Below, one piece after another: positions 27,737 to 36,810 of a stretch of 64,000 nucleotides of DNA (positions within the stretch are counted from its first letter, which is position 1; every line of letters begins with the position of its first letter). The DNA lies in the NCBI GenBank assembly GCA_002471665.1, contig DKQK01000040.1:372001-436000 (forward strand). Direction: 5' to 3'. The translations under genes and the position numbers were made by a program. The notes beneath the pieces were generated by a model. It did no database searches. It saw only the letters and a program-made list of their open reading frames with translations, and was not told the origin of the DNA. This DNA comes from Gammaproteobacteria bacterium UBA7310. GTDB taxonomy: Bacteria > Pseudomonadota > Gammaproteobacteria > Pseudomonadales > Ketobacteraceae.

Positions 27737-29476
27737 ATGTACGAAGCCTTCTTTCACCTGCAGGAAACACCGTTTTCCATCGCACCTAATCCACACTACC
27801 TCTATATGAGCCAGCAGCATAACGAAGCCCTGGCTCATCTGGTGTATGGAGTGGGGCGTGATGGTGGTTTTGTGTTACTGACAGGTGAGGTCGGCACCGG
27901 TAAAACCACCGTGTGTCGTTGTTTTCTGGAGCAGATTCCGGACGATACCGACGTTGCTTTCGTGTTGAACCCGAAATTGCAGGTGGAAGAGTTGTTGGCC
28001 ACCATCTGCGACGAATTATCGATTCCATACATCGGTGACAGCATTTCCGTTAAGGATTACATTGACTGTATCAACGGCTTCCTGTTACGCCAGCATGCCC
28101 AGGGCAGGCATACAGTACTGATCATTGATGAGGCTCAGAATCTGAATTCCGATGTGCTGGAACAGATTCGCCTGCTCACCAATCTGGAAACGCACGAAAA
28201 GAAACTGTTGCAGATTATTCTGCTGGGGCAGCCGGAGCTGCAGGAGATGTTCAGGCAACCGGAACTGCGTCAACTGTCGCAACGGGTAACCGCCCGTTTT
28301 CATCTTAATGCGTTGGGGGAGGATGAAGTTGGCCCCTACGTTTATCATCGTTTAACCGTGGCGGGCGCAGTGGACCCCAAGGCCATGTTTCCTGTGGCGA
28401 CCATCCGCAAACTGTATCAAATATCCAAGGGGATTCCCCGCATCATCAATCTGGTGTGTGATCGGGCGATGCTGGGTGCCTATGCCAAGGAAACCCGGGT
28501 TATTGATGGCCATATCCTCGGTAATGCCGCCAAAGAAGTGCTGGGTTACAAGGTATATGCCCCGGCGAAATCAACCCGGCAAAAGTGGTTGCCTGCGCTA
28601 ATCGGTGGTGCGGCGGGTTTCGCCATCATGGTGCTGGTTGGCTTGTCCTATTGGATGGGTGTGAGCCAGCATGAAGCGCCTCATGAGGTTGCTGAAGAAG
28701 CAGATTCAAATGCAGCCGAGCCGGTGGCCGACATTGCTGCGGCTGCAGCTAAAGAACCACCACCACCGCCCGCCATTCTTAAACAGGCCAATATTAAGTC
28801 GGCAACCGAAGTTGTGCCCGAGGCTGCCGCTCAGCAAAGCAGTCTGTTGTCGCTGGACCAGGTGTTCGAGCTGGCGGATCATCAGCAGGATGCGGACGCC
28901 TATCGGGATCTCTTTTCAGCCTGGGGTATTCCCTATGATCCCGCCGAAAACGGCATGGCCTGTCCGTACGCGGAAAGCCTCGGTCTGGCGTGTCTCAGCA
29001 AGCTGGGCAGTCTCGGCTCCATCAAGCATTACGGCATGCCGGTCATCGTGCGTTTATTTGGGCCGGCAGGTGATGAGAAATTCATCGTGATTCGACGTTT
29101 GGATGACGGGGTCGCTGAAGTGTATCTGGGTGGTGAAATAAAGCGGGTGGATATCCGTGACCTGGATGCCTATTGGCGTGGCCATTACTCCCTGCTTTGG
29201 AAAAAGCCGCCGTCCTATCATGGCCCGATGCATCCCGGCACCATTGCACCACTTTCCAAATGGCTTTCCTATCAGCTGGATGTTTGGGAAAACAAACCCC
29301 AACCTTCCGCCGGGCGATCCACCTACGATACGGATCTGGTGGAGCGGGTGAAACAGTTCCAGCGCACGGTAGGCGAGATTGATGATGGTGTGGTGGGATC
29401 AGGTACCCTGATTCAGCTGTCGCGGCGGGTGGATGAGACCATCCCGCGCCTGGACCCTATTGAAGGGGGTTCCTGA
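27737..29476 (+). CDS. gspA: GspA/ExeA-like AAA ATPase with peptidoglycan-binding region
   Basis: 579 residues. An N-terminal AAA domain (Walker A GEVGTGKTT near residue 50, Walker B LIIDEAQNL) precedes a transmembrane segment near 285-305. A Pro/Ala-rich linker (KEPPPPPA) and a periplasmic part follow, the latter including a peptidoglycan-binding-like domain near the C-terminus (LVERVKQFQRTVGEIDDGVVG). In Aeromonas, ExeA with ExeB remodels peptidoglycan and helps assemble the secretin multimer. It overlaps gspB by 1 base. Confidence 0.9.
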   Translation: MYEAFFHLQETPFSIAPNPHYLYMSQQHNEALAHLVYGVGRDGGFVLLTGEVGTGKTTVCRCFLEQIPDDTDVAFVLNPKLQVEELLATICDELSIPYIGDSISVKDYIDCINGFLLRQHAQGRHTVLIIDEAQNLNSDVLEQIRLLTNLETHEKKLLQIILLGQPELQEMFRQPELRQLSQRVTARFHLNALGEDEVGPYVYHRLTVAGAVDPKAMFPVATIRKLYQISKGIPRIINLVCDRAMLGAYAKETRVIDGHILGNAAKEVLGYKVYAPAKSTRQKWLPALIGGAAGFAIMVLVGLSYWMGVSQHEAPHEVAEEADSNAAEPVADIAAAAAKEPPPPPAILKQANIKSATEVVPEAAAQQSSLLSLDQVFELADHQQDADAYRDLFSAWGIPYDPAENGMACPYAESLGLACLSKLGSLGSIKHYGMPVIVRLFGPAGDEKFIVIRRLDDGVAEVYLGGEIKRVDIRDLDAYWRGHYSLLWKKPPSYHGPMHPGTIAPLSKWLSYQLDVWENKPQPSAGRSTYDTDLVERVKQFQRTVGEIDDGVVGSGTLIQLSRRVDETIPRLDPIEGGS

Positions 29477-30165
29477 TGTCTTACATCCTGGATGCGTTGC
29501 GCAAGTCAGAGCAGGAACGCCAGCGCGGCAAGGTTCCGGATATTCACGGGGCCGGCACCGAAACGGTCGTAAGCGGCGGGAAAGCCAACCCCTGGCCCAT
29601 CATAACGGTGACGGTGGTGGTGATTAATCTGGCCTTGCTGGTGTATTTCTGGTTTCAGTTTACCGGCAATGAACAACCCGCAGCCGTGAGCCCAGCGCCG
29701 CAGAAGATGGTTTCAGAACCGGCATTACCGGAATTCGCGCCGGCGCCTCCGGCAACACCAACCTTGACGCCGCCCCAGCCCGGGGCCAGGCCGGTGGTGA
29801 GTGCTGATAAGGCACCACCGCCGCCTGCGCAGACCCAGCGCAGCGATCCGCAGCCGGCGCAGATGAATAGCCTCGAGACAGGTCAATCAGACCAGGATGA
29901 CCGGGTGCCCAGTGTGGGGTACCTACCGCAGCTGGAAGAATTACCGGCTTATGAGCGGGACGGGATTCCGGATATGACCTTTTCCTCTCACATGTATTCC
30001 AGCATTCCCCGCTTTCGCTCCATTATTATCAATGGCAAGCGTCTTAAGGAAGGGCAGTATCTGAACCAGGAGCTGCAGGTCAGGGAAATCACCGAAAGCG
30101 GGGTTGTTCTAAGCCGGGGCGGGACTTTGTTTGAAGTGGACGTTTTGGGGCGCTGGGCACAATAA
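29476..30165 (+). CDS. gspB: GspB/ExeB-like protein
   Basis: 229 residues. The N-terminus MSYILDALRKSEQERQRGK is the hallmark of this family. A single transmembrane helix (about 43-62), a long Pro/Ala/Gln-rich periplasmic spacer and a C-terminal domain follow; in the C-terminal domain, INGKRLKEGQY and VLSRGGTLFEV resemble GspC homology regions. It works with GspA to place the secretin. It is the last gene of the secretion operon. Confidence 0.89.
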   Translation: MSYILDALRKSEQERQRGKVPDIHGAGTETVVSGGKANPWPIITVTVVVINLALLVYFWFQFTGNEQPAAVSPAPQKMVSEPALPEFAPAPPATPTLTPPQPGARPVVSADKAPPPPAQTQRSDPQPAQMNSLETGQSDQDDRVPSVGYLPQLEELPAYERDGIPDMTFSSHMYSSIPRFRSIIINGKRLKEGQYLNQELQVREITESGVVLSRGGTLFEVDVLGRWAQ

Positions 30166-30240
30166 ATCATTCAAAATAAGGAAGAAATCCGTTTCGTCGT
30201 CTAACCTTAAAAGAGGTCCAGCCCGGTCAGAGGTGTGATT

Positions 30241-30609
30241 ATGGAGGCGAAACAAAACGCTGTTGAAGACAACAAACGCAGTGTACCGCGACGGCATCTT
30301 ATCTATTACCTGAGGGTGTTTGATGTCGAAACTAATTCGCTTTTGGGTAATTTGGTGGACATCAGCACCAAAGGCATGATGATCGTCTCAGATCAACAGG
30401 TTGAATCGGGCAAAAAGTACAAGCTGAAAATGGTGCTGCCCGATACGGTGGATGGCCGTAAAGAAGTGGAGTTCGACGCGGAAAGCCGCTGGTGTCAAAA
30501 AGATACCAATCAGGATTTTTTTGATTCAGGCTTTGAGCTGATGGATCCCCAGGCTGAATTTCTCGATGCCGTGGATCGCCTGGTGGAGGATTATTTATTC
30601 AAAGAGTAG
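30241..30609 (+). CDS. PilZ domain protein
   Basis: About 122 residues, nearly all one PilZ domain. The RRHLIYYLRV arginine pair and DISTKGM (D-x-S-x-x-G) match the c-di-GMP binding motifs, and the strand pattern fits. It is probably a c-di-GMP effector for motility or secretion. A GTG at 30235 is an alternative start. It sits 75 bases after gspB with no obvious terminator between, so it may be co-transcribed. Confidence 0.85.
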   Translation: MEAKQNAVEDNKRSVPRRHLIYYLRVFDVETNSLLGNLVDISTKGMMIVSDQQVESGKKYKLKMVLPDTVDGRKEVEFDAESRWCQKDTNQDFFDSGFELMDPQAEFLDAVDRLVEDYLFKE

Positions 30610-30667
30610 AGGCGCCTTCCCCTAAGGTATTGTTTTTCCTCCCTGTTCGGTGTTGTCAGGAGGTCTG

Positions 30668-31954
30668 ATGGATATGAGCGCTCTGGAAATCATCAAGTCC
30701 AACCTCAATGTGGCGAGAACGCTGATCATCGACGGTCGCGACCGCTACATCGGTGTTACCCGCACGGCCCTGCAAATCGAGCAGATTTACCGTCAGTATC
30801 GCTCCCGGGCCAAGGTTTTAGCCCCCCCATTAGCCGAACAGTTACTGAGCCAGGCCCACCGCGAAAGTGCCGATTCTATCTGCAAGTTGTGTCGCGAAAA
30901 CGGCGCGATCTGGGTCAAGTTTGCTCAATTTCTCAGTTGTCGGCCGGATCTGTTGCCAAGGGAATATATTGTTGCGTTACAACGTCTGCAAAATGATGCC
31001 GAACCTGCCCGCTTTGAGGACATTCACCCCATTATTTTAATGAGCTGGGGGCAGGATTGGGATAACCAGTTCACCCGCTTTGATGTGTTACCCGTCGCAA
31101 CCGCCTCCGTCGCTCAGGTACATCGCGCAACCCTGAAGAACGGACAGGAGGTTGCGGTTAAATTTCAGTTGCCTACGGCCAGGTCGTTGTTTGAACAGGA
31201 TTCTCTGGTGTTCACCACCCTGTCGAAAGCCTTTGGTCCTTTGGTTCGTGAGCTGGATCTGAGGCAGGTTGTACGCCAGTTGATCAATATGACGCTGGAA
31301 GAGCTGGATTTTCGACGCGAAGCCCGTAACCTGAAGGCCTTCAGCACGCAACCGCACCTGCCGGGAATCATCATGCCGGAGCTCTATGAGAGTCTGAGTT
31401 CAGAGCGGGTCATGGTTACATCCTGGGTAGACGGGGTGCGTTTGGCGGACTACCTGGAAAGGCATCCGGAGCGCGCCAAACCGGTGTTGCAGCGCTTGTT
31501 GGCCAGCTACATTCACCAGATCACCCAACTTGGCATCTACCATGCGGATCCTCATCCGGGTAATTTTCTGATCACCCGGGATGAACAGATTGCGATTCTT
31601 GATTATGGCGCCATCGCGCGACTTTCCGCTGAGCAGCGCAATCAATACACCAATCTACTCATGGGGCTGATGGGCTTTTCCACAGTCAAACTAGGTGATT
31701 TGTTCCGCCAGGCCGGGTTTCATTGTGAACGGGCTGAAACCCTGGAAGAGATCTCGGAATACGTGGTAGGGGATAATCTGGAGGCACTTTCCATCGCTGA
31801 TCGTTTGAGTGATTCACTGGATAAGATGCGGAAAAACAAAATAATAATGCCAGACTCATTCGTGGCCATGGCACGGGTTATCATTACCATCGGTGGGTTT
31901 ATGACGCATTATGATGTGGATTTCGATTTTGACCCTGCTTCCATTGCTGCCTGA
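30668..31954 (+). CDS. AarF/ABC1/UbiB kinase-like protein
   Basis: 428 residues of the UbiB/ADCK superfamily of atypical kinases. Seen motifs are VASVAQVHRA (Ala-rich loop and KxGQ-like region), AVKFQLP with the catalytic Lys, YHADPHPGNF with the catalytic Asp, and ILDYGAI as the metal-binding DFG equivalent. CAGGAGG at 30657-30663 fixes the ATG at 30668. UbiB itself is usually ~540 residues with C-terminal membrane helices; this shorter form lacks them, so it is probably a paralogue and not the ubiquinone-pathway UbiB. Confidence 0.85.
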   Translation: MDMSALEIIKSNLNVARTLIIDGRDRYIGVTRTALQIEQIYRQYRSRAKVLAPPLAEQLLSQAHRESADSICKLCRENGAIWVKFAQFLSCRPDLLPREYIVALQRLQNDAEPARFEDIHPIILMSWGQDWDNQFTRFDVLPVATASVAQVHRATLKNGQEVAVKFQLPTARSLFEQDSLVFTTLSKAFGPLVRELDLRQVVRQLINMTLEELDFRREARNLKAFSTQPHLPGIIMPELYESLSSERVMVTSWVDGVRLADYLERHPERAKPVLQRLLASYIHQITQLGIYHADPHPGNFLITRDEQIAILDYGAIARLSAEQRNQYTNLLMGLMGFSTVKLGDLFRQAGFHCERAETLEEISEYVVGDNLEALSIADRLSDSLDKMRKNKIIMPDSFVAMARVIITIGGFMTHYDVDFDFDPASIAA

Positions 31955-32108
31955 TACCGCAGCGGCAAGACATAACTGATAAACATTTCTTACACTGGTA
32001 CAACAAAATGGAATTGTACCGGCTCTTTGCACACAGTAATATAGCCTTCATATTAATAACTAAATAAGAATACGCTTTAGAATTATGTAATTCCCTAGGG
32101 GGGTTCTG

Positions 32109-33311
32109 GTGCATTTTTGCAGTTTTCGCAGTTTTTTTAGTATCGCATTTCTTTCCTGCCTGGTTGTCAATCAATCCTACGCAGCGGTATCGCAAGCCGT
32201 TACCGAAATCGTTTTCAAGGAAACCATCGATGAGCTTATGCTGGCGGGGGACACCTGGAAGTTTGCCAATGGTGATACCTACACCGGAATGTGGTTGCAT
32301 AACAAACCCCATGGCAAGGGCGTTTACCAGCGCTTGAATGGCGATGTCTACAACGGGGATTTCCGTGAAGGATATATGCACGGCGTAGGTGTGTATAAAT
32401 TCGGTAACGGTGACGTCTACAAAGGTGAATGGGAGAAAGGCCAGACACAGGGCTATGGTGTCTTGCAGTATCAGAATGGAAACCGTTACGAAGGCGCTTG
32501 GCAGCAGGGTATGCGCCATGGCAAGGGTAAACTGCTCTATCGCAGTGGCTCGGTTTACGAAGGTCTATGGCAGTACGACGATAAAGAAGGCAAAGGCCTC
32601 ATGACCTATCGCAACGGTGAACGCTACATTGGCGATTACAAAAATAACAAACCCCACGGACACGGCATCAAAACCGAAGCCAACGGCAGCAGCTACCGTG
32701 GCACGTTCTCCAAAGGTTTCCGCCATGGTGTTGGAGAATGCAGCCTTGAGGGCGGGGTAATCCATGTGTGCCTGTTTGATAAAGGCCGGGAAATTCGCGA
32801 TCCTGCCAAGCTTGAGCTGGCAAAAGCCTATTATGAAAAGCACAAACCCACTTACGAATTTGAAGGTGGTATCGCTTATCATCTGCAGGATGAATTTACC
32901 AAGGCCAGGCAGTATGTCACCACCAAGAATGTGTGGTGGGAAAAGACCATTGCATTATTAGAGACCCAATTACGCATTCGCAGTGAGGAGGACGATCAGT
33001 TTTTGTATCTGGTTGTTAATCGATATACGGGGCCGGGTGTGTATCACCTGCGCAAGGGCGAGATCCTGGCATCATCCGCAGATGGAAAAGCCATCGAGTT
33101 ACCCGACCAAATCGTGGCTCGATTGGAAATCAAGGCCGATGAACAGGGAGAGATTCACGGAGTATTTAGCATTCCGGAACTGGCCCATGAAGAGTCCAAC
33201 AAACGCTACAAAATTTTCGGTGGGCAATTTGAAGCGAAATCCAAGCCCCCGGAACAGGAAAAGCCGAATGATCATCTGGATTTTCTGGTCAAGAACAGGG
33301 ATAAAGGCTAG
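32109..33311 (+). CDS. Exported MORN-repeat protein
   Basis: 400 residues from a GTG start, with a run of six G's about 6 bases upstream. A signal peptide (hydrophobic to about residue 25, SYAAVS) is followed by seven MORN-type repeats of 23 residues (about 52-215; pattern Y-x-G-x-W...H-G-x-G). A C-terminal region (~220-400) is not recognised and has a charged tail. MORN repeats form an elongated beta sheet and often bind lipids or proteins. The export signal suggests a periplasmic or surface role; the partner is unknown. Confidence 0.8.
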   Translation: MHFCSFRSFFSIAFLSCLVVNQSYAAVSQAVTEIVFKETIDELMLAGDTWKFANGDTYTGMWLHNKPHGKGVYQRLNGDVYNGDFREGYMHGVGVYKFGNGDVYKGEWEKGQTQGYGVLQYQNGNRYEGAWQQGMRHGKGKLLYRSGSVYEGLWQYDDKEGKGLMTYRNGERYIGDYKNNKPHGHGIKTEANGSSYRGTFSKGFRHGVGECSLEGGVIHVCLFDKGREIRDPAKLELAKAYYEKHKPTYEFEGGIAYHLQDEFTKARQYVTTKNVWWEKTIALLETQLRIRSEEDDQFLYLVVNRYTGPGVYHLRKGEILASSADGKAIELPDQIVARLEIKADEQGEIHGVFSIPELAHEESNKRYKIFGGQFEAKSKPPEQEKPNDHLDFLVKNRDKG

Positions 33312-33321
33312 GCCGACCCGG

Positions 33322-34038
33322 TTACAGCCCTTGATGTATCCACTGCATTATCAACGGCAGTAATACGGCGGTAAGTACACCGGTGAGGCTCATGGCCAGT
33401 GCCGAAAATGCGCCGCATTCTTTGCTTTCTTCCAGGGCGCGGGCTGTTCCCAATGCATGGGCTGTCAGGCCCATGGTAAACCCTTTCACACCGTCATCTT
33501 GAATACCCATTCTGTTCATCATTGGGATGCCGATCATCGCGCCAATGGCTCCGGTCAGCAGCACAAACATGGCACTCAGTGCAGGGATGCCACCGATCTG
33601 TTCAGTGACGATCATGGCGATAGGGGTGGTAATGGATTTGGTGGGCATGGAAAGCAACGTGGCTGTGTCGGCACCGAGCAACCATAAAATGCCCACCGCC
33701 AACAAAACAGTAAAGGTGCCACCCACCAGCACGGTCAGCAGAATCGGCAGCAGCAGCGAGCGAATGCGCCTGGCATTCTGAAATAGCGGGATAGCCAGCG
33801 CCACCGTGGCGGGGCCGAGCATAGCATGCAGCAGGTAAGAGGACTGGTAGTAAGTTTCATACGGTACCTGCAGTACAATGACCGTTCCCACCACTACAAC
33901 CATTCCAATCACCACCGGCTGCAGCACCGGGTGGCGATTACTTTTCAGATATAGTTTTTGCCCTGCATAGAATGCCGCAATAGTAATGAGCACACCGAAC
34001 AGGGGAAATCCGGTAACAGGCGTTAGCAACTCCATCAT
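33322..34038 (-). CDS. lrgB: LrgB/CidB family membrane protein
   Basis: 238 residues, almost entirely hydrophobic (six or more transmembrane helices). It carries the family segments LLHAMLGPATVALAIPL, KSITTPIAM and GLTAHALGTARA. LrgAB proteins are holin/antiholin-like or metabolite transporters; pyruvate and glycolate transport have been shown for homologues. It overlaps the lrgA gene by 4 bases. It converges on the MORN gene with a 10-base gap. Confidence 0.92.
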   Translation of the reverse strand: MMELLTPVTGFPLFGVLITIAAFYAGQKLYLKSNRHPVLQPVVIGMVVVVGTVIVLQVPYETYYQSSYLLHAMLGPATVALAIPLFQNARRIRSLLLPILLTVLVGGTFTVLLAVGILWLLGADTATLLSMPTKSITTPIAMIVTEQIGGIPALSAMFVLLTGAIGAMIGIPMMNRMGIQDDGVKGFTMGLTAHALGTARALEESKECGAFSALAMSLTGVLTAVLLPLIMQWIHQGL

Positions 34039-34409
34039 GATTGCTTACGCAAAAGTCGGGTGAAAAAAATGAACAAATAGGGTGTTATCAAAATGGATGC
34101 GGTCAGACTTACGAGCAGCGCAACGGCGATGGCAAGGCCATCTTTTTCTAGTAGTGGCCCGTGTTCGATGATGCCTGCGCTGGCCGGAATCAGGAACAAA
34201 GGCAGCAGTGGCAGCAACACCGACGACACCGTTAACAGGGATTCAGGGATATGTCCTTTGATCAGCAGAAAGATAAACAAAAAAACCAACCCCAAGACCG
34301 GAGACGGGATAGGGAGGCCGAAGGCAACCACCATCATGTGGCCAAACAGTTGAAACAGAATTAAGTAAAGCAGCCCAACAAGCATTTCTGATAATCCGAA
34401 CCAATACAT
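34035..34409 (-). CDS. lrgA: LrgA/CidA family membrane protein
   Basis: 124 residues with four transmembrane helices and the family motif region PIPSPVLGLVFLF. It is the partner of LrgB, overlapping it by 4 bases. It begins 22 bases after the SDR gene ends on the same strand, so an SDR-lrgA-lrgB transcript is possible. Confidence 0.9.
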   Translation of the reverse strand: MYWFGLSEMLVGLLYLILFQLFGHMMVVAFGLPIPSPVLGLVFLFIFLLIKGHIPESLLTVSSVLLPLLPLFLIPASAGIIEHGPLLEKDGLAIAVALLVSLTASILITPYLFIFFTRLLRKQS

Positions 34410-34431
34410 TTCGGCTTAGAATATCATATCT

Positions 34432-35451
34432 TCAGCGGGGGAAATTATTGGATTGCCATTGCAGGGCTTCGCTAATTCCCTGGCGGGGTTCCACTGCCGG
34501 CCTCCAGTCAAGCAGACGGGCAGCCCGTTCAGTGGAAAAGCGGAACTCGTTCCCAAAGGCTTTTACATCAGTGGTGGACAGCAGTGGCGCAGGTAATAAC
34601 CGGTAGCGGGCAAGGGTTTGGGTGGCTTTTGCCAGCGTCATCATCAGGTTGTAGGGTAAGTGAACTTGCTTGATGGTTTTAGCGTAATAATGGGCGATTT
34701 CATTGTATAGATCCACTGTGGTCATGCCCGTCTGGCTGTCCAGAATCAAAAAATCCTGACAGGGCTGATGGCGGTGATCCATGATTTTCTGAACGCCGGC
34801 GATCAGGTCATCAATGTGAATCAGATAGATTTCCAGCGCGGCTGAGCGATGCCAGGTAAACACCACGCCACTTTTGACCATATCGATTACAGCGGGAAAA
34901 AATTGCCGGTCGCCCGGGCCATAAACCCAGCCTGGATAGACAATGGATGCACTGAGCTTGCCTTCGGAGCGCAGCATCCTGACATGGCGTGCCGCCTCGA
35001 TTTTGGTGTCGGCGTAGGGCTCGTCCCAGGTTCTGAATGGCGAGTCTTCCGTGATGACCTCACCGGGCCGCGGTATACCAAACACATCCGAAGTACTCAC
35101 CAGGGTCAAATGAGGCGCGGACTGCACGGACAGACAGGCCTGACACACTGTTTGGGTGCCCAGTACATTCACCCTGTGGAATTGTTGGTACGGAGCGATG
35201 GAGTTGAGTAAGGCCGCCACGTGGATGACGTCATCGCAGCCCCTTACGGCGTCAGTTACCCGCCCGGCATCGCAGATATCGGTTTCAATCAGGCCAGGGT
35301 CGCCAAATTCCCTTAGCCAGGCCAGTTGCACTTGCTTGTGAGGGTGGTTGGGCAGGTCAAGCAGACGCACCTGGCATCCCGCCCGGAGAAAATGCGCTGC
35401 AAGACGGCTGCCCACAAACCCGAACGAACCGGTTATAAGAATCTGTCTCAT
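34432..35451 (-). CDS. NAD-dependent epimerase/dehydratase family protein
   Basis: 339 residues, an extended SDR. The N-terminal nucleotide motif GSFGFVGSRLA replaces the usual GxxGxxG with a close variant. The YADTKIEAARHV catalytic YxxxK motif is present. The body resembles 3-beta-hydroxysteroid dehydrogenase and dihydroflavonol reductase-like members (YPGWVYGPGDRQ). Substrate unknown. AAGGTAA precedes the ATG. Confidence 0.82.
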   Translation of the reverse strand: MRQILITGSFGFVGSRLAAHFLRAGCQVRLLDLPNHPHKQVQLAWLREFGDPGLIETDICDAGRVTDAVRGCDDVIHVAALLNSIAPYQQFHRVNVLGTQTVCQACLSVQSAPHLTLVSTSDVFGIPRPGEVITEDSPFRTWDEPYADTKIEAARHVRMLRSEGKLSASIVYPGWVYGPGDRQFFPAVIDMVKSGVVFTWHRSAALEIYLIHIDDLIAGVQKIMDHRHQPCQDFLILDSQTGMTTVDLYNEIAHYYAKTIKQVHLPYNLMMTLAKATQTLARYRLLPAPLLSTTDVKAFGNEFRFSTERAARLLDWRPAVEPRQGISEALQWQSNNFPR

Positions 35452-35527
35452 TTGTTGACGAAATTACCTTTATAAGTGGCACAATAGTACCATTAAATGA
35501 GTTCGTTAAGGGCTTTTTCAAAAATTA

Positions 35528-35543
35528 TGTGATATGAATCACA
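35528..35543. promoter_or_regulatory. CRP/Vfr-type palindrome
   Basis: TGTGATATGAATCACA is a perfect match to the CRP half-sites (TGTGA-N6-TCACA). It lies 77 bases upstream of the divergent SDR gene and about 170 bases upstream of the 49-residue ORF, in an A/T-rich gene-free stretch (35452-35711). It is well placed to activate either promoter. A CRP/Vfr orthologue is not in the window; the Crp/Fnr protein at 39537-40148 belongs to another subgroup. Confidence 0.6.
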
Positions 35544-35711
35544 CTTAATATAGAAATAGGTTATTAGCCATATTGCTAATTAATATAAGAAAAGACCGAG
35601 ATAACATACAAGTTGTTTAAGGCCTGTCTATACTTGTAGTTGATTATGTTTGATTGTGTTGTGAATCAGCACAGTGGAAATTAACCAGGACCATTTTCAG
35701 GAGTGGCAGTT

Positions 35712-35861
35712 ATGGATCCGAAATCAAAAGAGATCTATCACAAGATTGAGCATTTCCTCGAGGAGCGCAAGGGACGGGATCGCCGCAAGGATGAGACGGT
35801 AGAGGAAGCAAAGGCTAATGCGGAGCGTCGCACAGGCGATGATCGGCGCGCCAGTTCATAA
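35712..35861 (+). CDS. Small, highly charged 49-residue protein
   Basis: An ORF of 49 codons starting MDPKSKEIYHKIEHFLEE and ending in Ser-Ser. CAGGAG lies 9 bases upstream, and a strong intrinsic terminator follows 23 bases after the stop, so it looks like a complete monocistronic gene. About half the residues are charged, with RRKDE and ERRTGDDRR clusters; no membrane segment. I do not recognise a family. It could be a small regulatory or nucleic-acid/ribosome-associated protein. Confidence 0.65.
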   Translation: MDPKSKEIYHKIEHFLEERKGRDRRKDETVEEAKANAERRTGDDRRASS

Positions 35862-35883
35862 TTTGTTGGTAGATCGGTAGCGA

Positions 35884-35914
35884 AAGGCGAAGGATTTCAC
35901 ACTTCGCCTTTTTT
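35884..35914 (+). terminator. Intrinsic terminator after the 49-residue gene
   Basis: Stem AAGGCGAAG (35884-35892) pairs exactly with CTTCGCCTT (35902-35910), with a 9-base loop. The T-run continues to 35914. Confidence 0.9.
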
Positions 35915-35996
35915 GTTTCCTTTCGTTCAGTGGTTATTCAGTTAAAATGCCTCATCATTTCGCCATTGATTTGAATTGAGCAGGCAGGAGAAAGTA

Positions 35997-36632
35997 ATGA
36001 AAAGAACCATTTTAGCGGCATCGGTATTTGCGTCCATAGCGCTTAGCGGGTGTACCATTGATCCTTACACCGGTGAACAAAAGGTGAGTAATACAGCTAT
36101 TGGTGCCGCAGCGGGCGCGGTAGTGGGTGCAGCCGTATCCAGCAAGAAAGACCGTGCCAAAGGCGCGGCCATTGGTGCGGCCATTGGCGGTGGCGCCGGC
36201 TATTACTTCGACTACCAGGAAAAACTGCTCCGCCAGAAACTGGAAGGCACCGGCGTCAGCGTAACCCGCTTGGAAAACGGCGGCATTAAATTGAACATGC
36301 CTGGTAACGTCAGTTTTCCAAGCGATGAATACCAGTTACTGCCGAGTTTTTACGACACCCTGGACAGCGTAGCCATCGTGCTCAAAGAATATAGTAAAAC
36401 GGCTATACGAGTTACAGGGCACACCGACAGCACAGGGAGTTTTGAATACAATCAAACCTTGTCCGAGCGTCGCGCTGCCAGTGTTAAGGATTATCTGGTG
36501 AGTAAAGGCGTTGCCTCCAGCCGTTTGCATTCCAATGGCTATGGCCCGCGCTATCCCATAGCATCGAATTCCACCGTGGAAGGTCGGGCAGCCAATCGCC
36601 GGGTCGAGATCGAAATCCTCAATCAGATCTAA
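35997..36632 (+). CDS. OmpA-family lipoprotein with glycine zipper
   Basis: 211 residues. A lipoprotein signal ends in ALSGC (lipobox, Cys at about residue 19). Next comes a glycine-zipper segment (AIGAAAGAVVGAAVSS... AIGAAIGGGAGY) and a C-terminal OmpA-like peptidoglycan-binding domain with VTGHTDSTGSFEYNQTLSERRA. This layout matches YiaD/Pal-like outer-membrane lipoproteins that tie the membrane to the wall. AGGAG sets the ATG at 35997. A terminator follows. Confidence 0.92.
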   Translation: MKRTILAASVFASIALSGCTIDPYTGEQKVSNTAIGAAAGAVVGAAVSSKKDRAKGAAIGAAIGGGAGYYFDYQEKLLRQKLEGTGVSVTRLENGGIKLNMPGNVSFPSDEYQLLPSFYDTLDSVAIVLKEYSKTAIRVTGHTDSTGSFEYNQTLSERRAASVKDYLVSKGVASSRLHSNGYGPRYPIASNSTVEGRAANRRVEIEILNQI

Positions 36633-36683
36633 GCAGACCGGCCTGTTCAATATCGGCTGATTGTAAATTGTTGTTCGTTTGAG

Positions 36684-36709
36684 AAGGGAGCCCGATGGCT
36701 CCCTTTTTT
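36684..36709 (+). terminator. Intrinsic terminator after the OmpA-family lipoprotein gene
   Basis: AAGGGAGCC (36684-36692) pairs exactly with GGCTCCCTT (36697-36705) around a CGAT loop, with a T-run to 36709. Confidence 0.92.
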
Positions 36710-36810
36710 GTTTGATTACCTAATCCAATGGAAGCACCGGGGTGAAACAACTTTGCGGATACCGAGTCTTTACCATACTATCGAAAGCAAAGTGTTGAAG
36801 GAGTGCCACA

